Source of the DNA: Amyelois transitella | Taxonomy: Eukaryota; Arthropoda; Insecta; Lepidoptera; Pyralidae | DNA: 64,000 nt | Assembly (NCBI RefSeq): GCF_032362555.1 | Contig: NC_083524.1 | Span: 110,001-174,000, forward strand | Direction: 5' to 3' | Part shown: piece by piece, positions 23,581 through 40,226 of the stretch | How positions within the stretch are numbered: position 1 is the first letter of the stretch | Layout of the letters: every line of letters starts with the position of its first letter | Made by a program: the position numbers and the translations under genes | Notes under the pieces: model-generated | The model's input: the letters and a program-made list of their open reading frames with translations, nothing else | What the model was told of the DNA's origin: nothing | The model's database searches: none

Positions 23581-24216
23581 TGGAGCTATACATACTACAA
23601 ATTACAAAAAAGTACTCTACGCCCATGCTTTTACGCCCTCAAATAGATATTGATATTTAGAATGAAGAACTGGGATAAAAAAGTTAACGTATTTGTTAAA
23701 TGCGTCAGGCCAACTTGCGTTATTCACGAATGTTGACAAGTCATCTGTCTGTTCTGTGTAATAAAGCTAAGCATTCACAAACATATCGTACGCATCGCAT
23801 CAAACAGATTGTACAATAGTATTCTTTGTATTGAGTCACAGAAGTGCGTGAAATTTTATACATTTATTGCAATACGTCTAAAGCGTACAATGGCGATCTA
23901 TGGGCGTTTAGCTTCAGCCTAATAGAAATAAACGTAAAAAGTCGTATGCTTTATCATCAATAAACCTATGTTTCATTACATAGGTTAGCTAGCTGGGGCT
24001 ATCCCAGCTATTTATGCTTCATGTCGACATAAACCACATTCGACCATATTTTTATATGTTGTTATATTGCGTTTTGTTTATATCATAGATCAAAAAAGGG
24101 TATGTATAGTAAAATGAAAACAGGTTGATAGCTAATAGATATATTCATTTGTTATAACATATAGATATAAAGATGCACAGTTAACATGAATCCTAGCGCG
24201 GTATCTTGATATCGGT
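23581..24216. other. Gap between Graf and ZNF330
   Basis: AT-rich sequence without a recognised gene. It probably holds the Graf promoter side and the ZNF330 3' UTR (minus strand), but I cannot place a transcription start or cleavage site. Confidence 0.4.
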
Positions 24217-28647
<4,431 letters not shown>

Positions 28648-31600
28648 ATGGTATCTCCAACTGATCTGGTAAGTTGTTCATGTTCGTATCTTTTTATGTT
28701 CTTATTTAATATATGTGCTAAATTGACGTATTTACCTCCTTACGAGTGTCCTTGCGGCACCTGCTTATTGAGAGGATGTGTAGTAGAAATAGCCTACTAT
28801 TTATAGACACTTATTTTCTAACTTAAGTTCTGTGCTGCAGCAAACATAATTAGTGTATAAAGACGTAAATTGGACGATAATCTAATCATTACATAGATTT
28901 TAGAATGTAAATTATGAATGTTCTGTTCATTTGCTCTTATTTATAATAATCAATTATTAGTTTTGATGTTTCACATTAGTAATTGTGATAAATACTGTGA
29001 TAGAAAAATTATATTCCTTACTTTTTCTCTCATATATTTCATTCACATAAAATCACGCCCCTTTCCTGGAGAGATAGGCAGAGACTACAAATTTCCACTT
29101 GCCACAATCTCTGCATACTTCATTCAAATATTATCAATAATAAGATTGAAAAGTTGGGACAAATAAAACTTTGAATTCTACTTTAAAGTGAGAGGCTAGC
29201 AACCTACCACTATTTGAATCTTAATTCTACCAGTCTTATCAAGACTGTTGGCTCTGTCTACCCTGCAAGCGATTTAGATGTGACTATATGTATGTATGTC
29301 AGAGTAGACTTTAGGGATCACTGCTTTACTCCACTTCCAAGAGCCAGCCACAAGCAGTCATAACCCTTATTATGTTCCAGATGAAGCGCGTAGGCGTGGG
29401 GGGTCGCCTGGTGCCGTTCTTCAAGTGCGTGTGCGTGTACTTCGCGGCGGGCGGCGGCGCGCCCTCCGCCACCGCCGTCGCGGCCAAGTGCGCGCCCGTG
29501 CTGTGTCTGCTGCTGCTCGTCGCGCTGCAGCACTCTCGGTACGTCTGCACATCTTCACTCACTCTTGTTGTTCAAGTGCGTATCACTCCACCACGTTTTT
29601 AGCTAGTCCCTGGATACATATTATGATTAACATGAAAGTCTTAATAGACCGGTTTTTAACCAACAAGTGCCTTACTCACCCCTCACTAAGTATTACCTAA
29701 GCTAGAGGCCTCCTTAAATCAGATACTTATCTAGATAGATAAAACTCTTTAATGCACCATAAAAGTAAAACATACAAAAAACAGCACAATAATTATCTAA
29801 CTAAATTTTCAGCACACTAGGTGTTTCTCGTTAGGGGACTCCCAAGAAGTGCCGTCTTGTAAAGAGCTTTATTTTTAAAAATGACAAATCATGTTCAAAA
29901 TCGAGTTTTAGGGCGAATTTTAAAGGCGATCTGAATGTAAGGTGACACTTAAGTAGTGGTCAAAATGACAGTTAAAACTTGGGAATTGTTCGTGAAACCG
30001 GGCATAAGTACGCAAGGCGGCCGTTAATCTAAATTCTATCTGTAGCAACTGGTTATTTTTGTTGTTGATTGTTATAAAAATACGTCAGTTGATCTGTGAT
30101 GATATGGCTGGACCCCACACTGATTGCCGTAATTACTGGCAATTGCTGCTATCACGCAACTTCAATCATCTTATTATGTAGGTATAGTGGGTATCTGATA
30201 TATAATGATTTATTAAATTTCGACTGCTACGACTAGGTGATGACAAGCCTATTTGATGGTCATAGAGCTTTGTTAAATTTAGAATATTTAGTTACACCTG
30301 TAAAAAACTACTATTTACATTTGAATAAAATTAAGTTTTTTTTTTTCACTTTAACGAAAAAGAAAATCACTATATGTACCTTTTAGTTTGATTAGTATGG
30401 ATATTCCTATGCACCTACTTCACGGGTCCGAACCGTGCATCGATCGCGCCGGCAAGGCCCGCATATATAATAGCTAGGGTGAAGTGGCGTGAGGTGTAGG
30501 TCGTCATCTGTGACCCCATGTGATGGATTTGTGGACCAGCCCTTTCAGCCTAACCGGTTAGACACGGCAGCCTTCATTTCTGTGACGTAGCAGATAAAAA
30601 CTAAATTAAACAGTAAAAAAACCACGAAACTAATTAAAATCCCTTTAAAAATTAAAAAAAAATATATAATAAACTCAATCTTAAGTTACCTTAGGGGATC
30701 AATCAAACATGTCTAGAAACACTCTTACTTAAATCATCTTTAATTAAAAAAAAAACAAACTATATTGGAATAGTTTTATCTGTTCGTGAGCTATTATGCT
30801 ATAGACAGACACGTCAAACTTAATACCCCCTCTTTATCCGTAGGGGGTAAAAATGCAGGAGGGCCGCCTACGACTGATACGGCCACGTCTTGTGGAAGCC
30901 TGCAGACTGCAGACTATATGTAACCGCTTCCCCATGGCCCACGTCAATGCTATGGTGCTGTAGCGGCCGTGTCTGTTGCAGCACGCGGTACGGGCGCCTC
31001 GTGTGCGGCGGGCTGGCGCTGTCCGCGCTGGGCGACGCGCTGCTGGTGTGGCCGCAGCACTTCGTGGCCGGCATGGCGGCGTTCGCGGCCGCGCACGTGC
31101 TCTACATCGCCGCCTTCGGGCTCCGAAGCGATTCACTTGTATACGCCGCCGTTTTGTACGCCGCCACTTTCGCCTTCCAGACGTTGATCAAACCGCCTGG
31201 AGCTTTGGCAGTTTTGGTGCCCTTGTACGGGCTGTTGTTGGCGACGATGGCGTGGCGGGGCGGCGCGCGGGCGGGCGCGGGGCGCGGCGCGTGCGCGGCG
31301 GCGGCGGGCGCGGGCGCGCTGCTGTTCCTGGTGTCGGACGCGCTGCTCGGGTACAGCCTGTTCGGAGGCCCTGTGCCGCATAAGCAGGTGAGAAGTGTTC
31401 TTTATTGTACGTAGTCGAAGAATCTTAATTCACCTAAGCTCTTGGTTAATTTGCATTCTCAACCACTGACTTTAAAGTGCATATTTAATATTCAGCTAGT
31501 AAAAGATGCATTATCCATGCTTCGTGTGTTCCATCTTCAGCCTTTGTGCCTATTTATTATTAAATGATGCCTGAAATGGCTCTTATAAACAGTCAACTAA

Positions 31601-31716
31601 GTATTTGATAATGCCAGGTGCTGGTGATGTCGACGTACTACCTCGGTCAGCTCGGCATCGCTCTCAGTGCGCTCGAGCCTGCGCACGCGCATGTCTCCGC
31701 AGATAGGTGTCATTGA
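28648..31716 (+). CDS. TMEM86A: TMEM86-type lysoplasmalogenase (YhhN family), complete
   Basis: Exons: 28648-28668, 29381-29538, 30982-31387, 31618-31716; phases agree and give 227 residues. The tiny first exon MVSPTDL matches the vertebrate TMEM86A start MVSP. Exon 2 gives RLVPFFKCVCVYF and a hydrophobic segment. Exon 3 gives LSALGDALLVWPQHFVAGM, AAHVLYIAAFG and ALLFLVSDALLGYS. Exon 4 gives MSTYYLGQLGIALSALE. Several hydrophobic stretches fit the multi-pass YhhN fold. The family hydrolyses the vinyl-ether bond of lysoplasmalogens, releasing a fatty aldehyde and a glycerophospho-base, at ER or related membranes. Exon 3 is very GC-rich, with alanine/glycine-rich loops that vary between species. 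Function is inferred from family. Confidence 0.92.
29040..29110 (-). mobile_element. LINE 3' tail fragment in TMEM86 intron 1
   Basis: Plus-strand ACATAAAATCACGCCCCTTT, GATAGGCAGAGACTAC and CTTGCCACAATCTCTGCATA correspond to the last about 70 bp of the LINE seen at 8966-12272, in inverted orientation. A SINE-like 3' fragment in plus orientation follows at about 29190-29300. Confidence 0.6.
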
Positions 31717-33367
31717 ACACTCACCCCACCAGTAATGGACGACAAACGGTGTACTTCTCCGGAACTCCTCATCTCATATCCGTGCCTACACTAATGTATC
31801 GATCAAATTATATCAAAACAATATCGACAGTGCTGCCTCTATTGAGCAGTCAGTAAAGTAAGTGCATTTACAGAACTTCCCATGCGTTGTTTGATAGCGG
31901 TTTCCGGAGTATTTGTATGTTAGTATGTTCCTAGAGTTTACCTTTCACACTTTGTAATCTTCCTTTTTAGTGTAAGCGAATGTAATCGTGTAGCAATGCC
32001 GCGCGTTGCTAACTGAATATTGTTTGTAAAGTTTTACAGTGTTGCACGAAGTTCAACACACGAGACGGTCTGTGATATGAAATCAGTTATCGTGTCTTCT
32101 CATTAGGTTTAATTGGTTTGTTTTATTGGTCTATATAATGACGCGTGAAGCGCGAGTAATAAAAAAATGTATTAAAAAGAAAAATAAAAACCTTTTGATT
32201 GTACGAAACGTGCCAAAGAGTGCGAGCGAATCTACATGTGCAATCTCCAACTTTGAAAGTTGAAAAAGAATATTAAGTGTTAATTATTATTAAATATGTA
32301 TTGTGTTATGTCTTCTCTAGCTAGTAGGTATTCAATGAATTGAAAACAGGCATGCGAGAATCGTCACATGTTGGAAGCATTTGTAAAATGTTAAGAATAT
32401 TAAATGTTACTTGAACACTTGCTGTCTAAGTTTGTATGGCCCTCACAAACTTAGACAAACCTAGGTCTAATAGAGACTCGTGTAGAGAAATAGTTTGGCT
32501 CAAGGAAATGGTTGCACCCTCTTAGATATGTAAGGTCAGGGGTGAATTTCCAATTAGAATGTTGATCTTGATATGTCAATGTTTTTCAATCGACATCAAC
32601 CAAGACGTACAAGATGCTGATAATTCGATATAAAAAAAAAATACTACACCAGTCAGTATTTTTTTAATGTCACTAGTGCTACAAATATAGGTTCCATACA
32701 TTCATGATTCTAATAACATTTTGTTGTATAGAGCGGTGCGACCAGATTTCTAGCACGGCGTGTCGTGCGGCCTAGACTGAACAACCATAATAGCGTAGAT
32801 ATCTATTTTTATATGTCTCTCTTGTCCATTGGACGATCTCCACTTCGCCGGCGCTGGAGAAGGAACACATTCATAACTCATAAAAGTATTTGCATCTCTT
32901 CTTCAGGGCAGATTTGAACAGCAGAATTTGATGTTTTTAATTGACCTTACAGTTAAAAAAAATTTGTAAAATAACTATTTTGCAAAATAAAGAATCATGT
33001 ATTACCTCCGTCTGCGCCGGCGCAAGGTCGCGTCTCGTACGACACGACACCGCTCTACCGAAACACCTACCTTTTGAATGACATGAAAGGACAGACATGC
33101 AGTCTTCCAGCTCCACCATATCTTTATTACCCGATGGTTTGTTTTTAATAATAATAGCAATAAAACTAATGCGTTTATATTGCCGCCAGCTCAATTTATG
33201 TAATTTAAAAATGAAAGAAAAGTTTATCATAAATTACAATTAAAGTTAATACGTTAAATTAAAAAGGAAGTGGATATAATAAATCCACAGAATACAGCGA
33301 TGTCATCTGAATAAAACCAATAAAAATGTAAGTGAAACTTGAAAATACCTTTGTCACATTTTATTCC
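31717..33367. other. Region 3' of TMEM86, with a hairpin
   Basis: Probably TMEM86 3' UTR in part; an AATAAA lies at 32158-32163 and more A-rich signals follow. A perfect 13-bp-arm hairpin occurs at 32423-32457. No gene is supported. Confidence 0.45.
32423..32457. repeat. Perfect hairpin, 13-bp arms, 9-nt loop
   Basis: The left arm TGTCTAAGTTTGT and right arm ACAAACTTAGACA are exact reverse complements. It lies 3' of the TMEM86 stop, possibly within its 3' UTR. Confidence 0.8.
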
Positions 33368-33564
33368 TCATTTCAGTCCTGAATCATTTGGTATGAAAAT
33401 GTTAACATTAACTTCCGAGTAGGTATTGTTTTTGTGAGCGATATCGATGTTGTTCGAGACGAAGACCTTGAAACCGTCGCGTGCCTCGTGGCGGCGATCT
33501 CGAATCTCTACCAAATCGTAGTCTTCGATAGTTGTAATGTTACCCACTACTTTCAGACATATCC
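33368..33564 (-). CDS. Orphan coding-like terminal exon, unrecognised
   Basis: On the minus strand, after a CTAG acceptor-like site, the frame reads ICLKVVGNITTIEDYDLVEI, then RDRRHEARDGFKVFVSNN and NTYSEVNVNIFIPNDSGLK, and stops with TGA at 33368-33370. An AATAAA follows the stop within a few bases, as expected at a real 3' end. The composition looks like protein, not random AT-rich DNA. The NIT and NNT triplets are N-glycosylation-like, hinting at a secreted protein. I do not recognise the family and found no convincing upstream exon. It could be the last exon of a small gene or the remnant of one. Confidence 0.45.
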
Positions 33565-35552
33565 CTAGATGTTATCCCGTTGGTGGTGGACGTCACAGCG
33601 GCAGGACTTTAGTGTGATACGAGTGGAACGTTTCCTGCATAGAGTGATAAATAATATGACCATGTTTTTTTAAAATATATATATAACCTTATAATAAGGA
33701 TTCCGGCTTGAGTGTTACAGAACATTTTACATACTTATAGGTGCAAAATTTTCACCGAATACATGAATGAGACATCAATTCTTGCGTTCTTGTGCTATAG
33801 GTATAAAAACACCATTGAGTAGAATTCCTGCTGAAATAATGTCACTATTACTTTGCAGCATGTAACACAACTTTATAGTGTTTTTCCAACTAGTTCCACT
33901 CGTAGCTCTCTGTGAGCTAGTTTCCTGCCGCGGTAACGTGCACCAGTAGTAGAGCTACACCCACACAGAAGCGGCACCTAGCGTATTGCATGTTACGGTT
34001 AGAAGGTCCTAGACGTTAGGTGGAAATATTTTATTGTTGTTATTTACATGCTATTGTATTGTAGCGGTATATTGTATGGGAATAAATAATTTGGAAAATC
34101 TATTTTTTTTAACTGTCACCCCTTGACCTACAGGTATTATGGCTTAACTAGTTGTGCATATCAGTTCGTCCACGAGGAAAACCTGCGTAGTTAGCTTTGA
34201 AAAATGATGTTTATAGATGTACATTTACTAAATAGTGCCTCATTGGTTTGGAACAAACATTGGACATCACCAAACCTGAGAGTAATATTGTAGTCTTTGT
34301 TTAGTATACTTTGTATGTATGCAAAACCATGTGAGAAAAAAATGACTCTTACCTGCCTGACCACTTCATGATCGTGTTCATAAACTGACCGCGAGCTCCT
34401 TCCCTTTACCTTGTATTCTTTTGGAAAATAAATACTACATCAATATAAAAAAAATATTTATTAAAATATTCTTAGATAAACTTAATTATAATTAACAATT
34501 CGGGGCTTCCGGACAATAGGGCGGCGATAACGCCGTGTTATTGAGCTATTGAATCAGTCATTAATCAGTTAACTGAATTTTACTATTTTACCACATACAT
34601 GAAAAGCTATTCTCTTATGAGAAAAAGTAATGAGTACTGGTCCCGCCCCGCCGGTCTAAGGCAACCCTATATAAATACATACATGTTATGTACAAATACA
34701 GCAACTTTTTACATCGCCGAAAACTCTCAACAAACATTGTAATCGAAGCAAATTACAATAAGTTTCTTTTTTATAGATTTGCATTCCTCTGTTATCTTCA
34801 GATCTCGGTGACATGCAGTAAACCAATGAATTTCTTATTTAGAGATTGTTCAAATCATATTAGAATCGCTAAAATGTGCACATATTGCAGGCAATAGGTA
34901 TGTTTTTATCACAAAACACATTGTATTTTATAAAATTATAAATATTTGGTGAAAATATTTTGGACAATAGTAATAAAATTTAGCAAACTTATACAATTTC
35001 GTTAATAGTAGCTCTTGTAAGGTCTATAGATCATATTCACATTTCCCTTTACTGTGACATTTTCAGTGTTTGTTATTGTCTTACGTTTTGCAGCGCCATT
35101 GTGGGGTTTAATTTCATTTAGTCTTGCTATGAAAATTCAATAAACCTTTTGAAATTTTAAATACTGAAACACGGTAACTTTTCAAACATTTTTTTAATAT
35201 TATTGTCACACATGTGTCGCATAGTAGACACAGTGTTTACCACATATATGTCGCAATTATATTAAAAATAGAGTATGCCTGAGGCTCCGCTTGTGGTTTA
35301 TTTTCTTTTCCACGAGAATTCTGAGAAATCCTTTCTTAATCACCCCTAGACCTCATAAAGAATTAAAATCTCTAGACCCAGCAGTTTGGGGTGATTTAAT
35401 TCGTCAGCCAGCATCTACTAAATGGATTAACATGATGATGGCTTTTTCCTCGTGTTCGAAATGTTCATTATAAAGGTTAACTTTAGAAAATAATCCATAT
35501 CGACAAAAACATAAGAGCAGTTTCCACGTAACAATGTCACAGCAGCGGCCGC
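33565..35552. other. AT-rich stretch left of CHMP2A
   Basis: No gene seen. AATAAA signals on both strands around 34080-34460 and at about 35296 (minus) could serve TMEM86 or CHMP2A 3' ends; I cannot decide between them. Confidence 0.4.
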
Positions 35553-38274
35553 CTACTCCCTGCGCAGGTTGTCGAGGCGCGACTGCAGCTCGGCGTCGGC
35601 GTCGCTGAGCCCCGCGCCCGACGCGCCCGCCACCGGCACGCCCGCCGGCCCGGCCTTCGCTGGAAACCACGAATGATAACTGTACGCGACAACTCAAAAA
35701 TCATATTTCAATTTCCGAACAGTAAGTCGCGTCATCTTTTAATTAGTGACAGAAAATTATTTCGCGCGCAAATACAGTAAAAATTACAGCAGACAGTAAC
35801 GCCATCTAGCTAATAGTGTTAGAACTACGACTGGACATAAAAATTCGATAGTATTAAGTGATGTCGCCACTCGCTCCGAAATGTCCTCAGTTTTTTAGAA
35901 AAATTTTTTACAGTTCCAAAACTGGCTTTAAAATGCGAATATAAGAAAAAAGAAGAACACTCTGGAACCAGCCGATTCCACATATATGTATATAGCTGAA
36001 AGATTTACTCCGCGAGTTAGTTTTGTCTTGAATTCCAAATCGAACAATGCGAGGAAATAACAATGCCGGCAAAATACAGTGAGTAGTAACTAATAGACAG
36101 TGTATAGTGAATTATACTGGCGTCGTCGGCCGAAGAGTTACAGGAGATGGTAAACAGTATGCAGCTTTGAATAAGGAATGAAAGTTAACATTACAACATG
36201 GGTTTTTGAAATGGAGAAGGATAGGATGTCCTTAACAAAAATAATGACAATATTGAGATAATACTTACTGGAGATGGACAGCGAGCCCGTAGCCTGCGGC
36301 AGGCCGGACAGCTGGTCGTTGAGCTGCAGGCCCAGCTCGTCCAGGATCTGGGATACCACCGCGTCGCTGTTGACAATGACAACAAACTTATTGATATTTT
36401 TGTGACCTATTATTTACAGAATACTGATTCTACATTTGCGGGCATGCAATAGGTGATCTGACAGCCTCATGTTGGTTGCTTACTACTTACTGGTGTTAAA
36501 CTTTGAGGAACAATGGACTTTTTGCAACTAATGTTTTGGGCGGGACATAATACAGACAACATAGGTTCTAAAGTTCTAATTTGCGTCGACCGCATCTAGT
36601 AGAGTTCCATTGTATAGACATCTTTGGAAGGAGGCCTTTGACGTTTAGGGTATATTATTACAAATGGTGACACTCACCTCTCCTCCTCATCGGCGTCGCC
36701 CTCCATTGCCTCGTCGATGGAGTCGTTCATCATCTCCTCCTTCATGTCCATGATCTCGGATTGTTTCTCAAACTCCTGAAAACATCATTGGCAATATCAT
36801 ATAAATATCTTACAATTAAAGTGGTGTAGCCCTATGTGACGTGTGGTTCCCATAACTTTAAAATAGCACCACTTCTTCTCTCTGTAAATGTTGTGAGATG
36901 TCAAAGATAAGTACTCTTAATAGTCTCCATTGCCCTTTTTTTCAAGTTTTCTTTTTTTATACAGAGTTGAAAAGTAATTTAAATTAAAAACATACAAAAA
37001 TCACACCTCTTTCCCGGAAGGGGAGACAGAGACTACATCTTTTCTCTTGCCACAATCTCCTGCCTTTCTGCTCTTTGGGTTAGGGTACTCTTCACCTGAC
37101 CTTTTGCCGGAACGTTTCTGATTTGATCTAGGTATGTTCTTGTATGGGGTTCTCACTCCATCAGTCACCGTATTCAAGTGGAATTGAGTGAAATTAAACA
37201 AACCTGCAAGATCTTCTGTATCTGCGGCATGTTGAGCTGCCGGTTCATGGTGGCCATGGCCCTGGTGACTCCTCGCATGGCCTGTGCCATGGTGCTTTGT
37301 GACTTAAGCGTCTGTATCTTCAGGGAGACGGCCTGGATGTTGGCCTTCATCAACATGAACTTGCGCACGTACCGCCGCGTGCGCACCAGGTCCTTTGCCA
37401 TTATTTTCACTGCATCCTGTAATTATAAGGACAAATGAGTTTGCTAGTAACTGTTGAAGATACTTGATGCCAGGAATTATTTTCCATTAGCCATTTTTTG
37501 TAACAAGTCAAGAAAATGTGTGTTTATGGAAACGAAAGTGAGAGGCCCCTTCCAATATTGGCAATGCCTCTTCTCCCTCATTTAACTAATAGTGAACAGC
37601 TTCCTGGGGATCAACAGCATTTATAACTACTGCCTGAACAGTAAGACTTCAGGCCAACAAGATACAGGTTAGTGTCACACAGGCAGTTGCCATTATTACT
37701 ACAAATCTTTTGAAAATATGAATATTTGACTTAAGTGGTGTAGTGTGAGTGATGATTCGGCTCGACCGCCACCAAAGGGAAGATCTTCAGCCAGGCTAGG
37801 TGTTATGCCTGGGGAACTGCGGCTCCGACGATGTTATGTCGGTGGTTGTATATATAGCTCCAATCCATGAAATCGCGATTTAGAATCTTTGCTGCCGTTG
37901 GTTGAGCTCGTCAATTTCTTCGCGATGATTGACAGAAGTTGTTTGATTGGATGTTGTGACGAGTGGTGTAGAAATGTCGCCTCAGTGGATTCTGGGTAGT
38001 GGGTCAATAAAAGTATTGAAAAAATTAACATCCTGTAAAGGTTTCACTGTTAGTACCCATCAGAGTTTTAAATAGGTAAATAGTAAACACAAGAGCAGTT
38101 TCATACCATCTGGCCTTCCTTGGCGAGTTTCTTGATATCTGCGATGACTTTCTTCTCCTGCTGCTCCATTTTCATGCGCTCGCGGTCCAGGTCGCGCATG
38201 GCCTTGTTCAGCGCGCGCTGGTTCTTGCGCAGCATCTCGTCTGGCGTCATCCGGTGACCAAATAGCCACTCCAT
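35553..38274 (-). CDS. CHMP2A: CHMP2A (Vps2), ESCRT-III subunit, complete
   Basis: Exons (minus): 38107-38274, 37204-37416, 36678-36775, 36269-36366, 35553-35659; phases agree and give 227 residues (human 222). The start MEWLFGHRMTPDEMLRKNQR and the conserved core (DLVRTRRYVRKFMLMKANIQ, AVSLKIQTLKSQSTMAQAM, MPQIQKILQEFEKQSEIMDM) form the basic helical ESCRT-III domain. An acidic linker (EGDADEEES) and DAVVSQILDELGLQL follow. The C-terminus AELQSRLDNLRRE is a classic MIM1 motif that binds the MIT domain of Vps4. CHMP2A co-polymerises with CHMP3/CHMP4 on endosomes, the nuclear envelope and the midbody for membrane scission. Introns carry LINE debris (36105-36225; 36985-37165) and an unclassified repeat (37745-37990). 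Very secure. Confidence 0.97.
36105..36225 (+). mobile_element. LINE reverse-transcriptase fragment in CHMP2A intron 4
   Basis: The bases TATACTGGCGTCGTCGGCC, GAGTTACAGGAGATGGTAAA and GGTTTTTGAAATGGAGAAGG match the RT region just after the YADD motif of the LINE at 8966-12272. It is short, diverged and internally deleted. Confidence 0.65.
36985..37165 (-). mobile_element. LINE 3' end fragment in CHMP2A intron 2
   Basis: Plus-strand AAATCACACCTCTTTCCCGG, then GAGACAGAGACTAC, TTGCCACAATCTC and TTTGATCTAGGTATGTTC correspond in reverse to the C-terminal codons and tail of the LINE. It is strongly diverged. Confidence 0.6.
37745..37990. repeat. Unclassified interspersed repeat, copy 1 (CHMP2A intron 1)
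   Basis: Shared blocks with 55393-55605 include GGCTCGACCGCCACCA, GGGAAGATCTTC, GCCAGGCTAGGTG, CTCCAATCCATGAAATC, TTCGCGATGATTGACAG and TTTGATTGGATGTTGTGACG. The minus strand has a TATATATA box and two CCAAT-like motifs, so it looks like a promoter-bearing repeat, perhaps a solo LTR. Family unknown. Confidence 0.6.
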
Positions 38275-39267
38275 TGTGGTTGCTCTGTATATTATATTAT
38301 TTCTGTTTTACAAAAGGTACAAGGTACATATAATCAAATAGAATAAAGCAACTAATTAACTGATGAATGATGTGCAAGAACATCTAAATCAGTAGAAAAT
38401 GAAGTAGAATTTATAATGAATTATTACTATGATGTCATCATTTGACATACTTCTGTTGGTAAGTTTTAAATTTAAACATCTATATAGTTTTCAGGACACT
38501 TGTATAATCAAAATATATAGGGATGTTCATTCCTTACCTGAGAATTTATGCTAAAAACAATCAAGGATTTTTTTGCAGTTTAGCTACGCCTGATGATTCA
38601 CACACGCTGCTTTTCTAAGTATCTTTATAAACATTAATATTTTAATACAACTTCAGGTATAATGCACTCTCTAACGTTAGCTTAATTACTTGATATAGAT
38701 ATTTTTTATATTTTAGAAATTATTTGCTGTTTACATTCTTTCATTTCACAATAATATATATTCGCAAACACAAATCACAATCACAACAAATTAATTATTT
38801 TGACGGAATGACATTTACAGGATGTGATGACATTTGCGCATTAACGTCTTTATGAGTTCGGCGGTTCCTGTGTGCGTGTCAAAGAAATTGTACTAAAGCG
38901 TAACTACCTACATGCTATTTCAGCATATTTTTTAATTTTGCATCAATTCTGAATAAGGGTGTTACTCAATGAAATAATATTCTATGGAGGTGCCCTAATT
39001 GTTCAACTTGACTCAGAAATAAAAACTGATATATCTGTCTCTTTCTCACAACAGTGGTTTAACGGGAGAAAAAACGTTTACACTCTTTTATCAGCACCCT
39101 CTTCATTGGCTTCGATGTGTTTGTGCTGGAGCACCGCCATCTTAAGTAGCCCGCTTAGCTTACTCGTGGAAGTTATCACCGTGAGGATTTTACGTTTTTC
39201 CGAGGAAATCCCGTGTTTTTCTACTGTTTACCAAGTTGTGCTTATATTAATCGTTAATAAACAACAA
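38275..39267. other. CHMP2A upstream region
   Basis: AT-rich sequence between the divergent CHMP2A and THAP loci. It presumably holds the CHMP2A promoter. No motif can be assigned confidently. Confidence 0.4.
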
Positions 39268-39532
39268 ATGAAGTATTCAATAGCATATTGTGGCTTATGC
39301 CAAAGCAAAAATAGGCCGAATTTAACCTTTCACCGGTAAGTGGTTAATATTTGGTTAAATTATTGTCTATCATACAGTGTATTTAATGAAACGTGTTTAA
39401 AAACCTTATAACTTTTAATCTTCTTTGTTGTGAGCTTTAAAAAATTGTAATATTCTCAATATTTCATTCACATCGAAAACATAAACACGTGTGCTAGTGT
39501 TGAACATCATCGAACATAGAATCTTATCGATA

Positions 39533-40226
39533 AACTAGCTGTGCCCGCGACTTCGTCCGCGTGGAATAGTTATTTGGACATCATGAAAGCCCTCAAGGAC
39601 AAATAATTTTCCCCGTTTTTTTTTCACATTTTCCATTATTTCTTTGCTTCTTATAGTTGCAGCGTGATGTTATATAGCCTAAACATTTTTTATTTTTAAA
39701 TTGTTATATATTCTATGATGTTCATTGAAATTAAGTGATGTCCAAGACAATTTTGTTCACAATTAAGTACTCATAAGCAACAATACATTTATTTGGATAA
39801 AGATTAATATTATTACGTTGATACAACTCTTAACAAATAATGCATTAATTTCGACCAAATTTGGTTACCATAAGAACGGTTCTAGTGAGTTTATCTTAAA
39901 AGATAGACATATACTGTCGCGGACATTTTTTTAGATTATTACAAGAGGAATAATTCTTTCATACATATATTTTTGGTATCTTGAACCGTTTTTGCAGCGG
40001 AAGCCCTCAAAATGAGTAATTTTCCCCGTTTTTTTCACATTTTCCATTATTTCTTCGCTTCTAATAGTTGCAGCGTGATGTTTTATAGCCTATAGCCTTC
40101 CTCGATAAATGGTCTATTGAACACAAAAATAATTTTTCAATTGGAACCAGTAGTTCCTGAGATTAGCGCGTAAACAAACTCTTCAGCTTTATAATAGTAT
40201 GTATATGTATAGTATTAGTATAGATA
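39533..40226 (-). mobile_element. Helitron-like or MITE-like repeat in the THAP locus intron 1
   Basis: In plus orientation it starts CTAGCTGTGCCCGCGACTTC and ends CTTTATAATAGTATG ... TATTAGTATAGAT, the reverse of the copy at 25340-25622. An internal duplication of the CCCCGTTTTTTTCACATTTT block (near 39615 and 40025) suggests two nested or tandem copies. No transposase is seen. Confidence 0.5.

Noticed and set aside
30834-31383. Minus-strand Arg/Ala-rich open frames
   Set aside because: Shadows of TMEM86 exon 3; only the plus-strand frame gives hydrophobic segments and family motifs.
32937-33230. 97-codon minus-strand open frame near the orphan exon
   Set aside because: No protein-like pattern, and it does not join in phase with 33368-33564 through plausible splice sites.
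38959-39267. Longer N-terminus for the THAP locus
   Set aside because: The frame is open upstream, but THAP domains sit at the extreme N-terminus with Met a few residues before the first Cys, so the ATG at 39268 is preferred.
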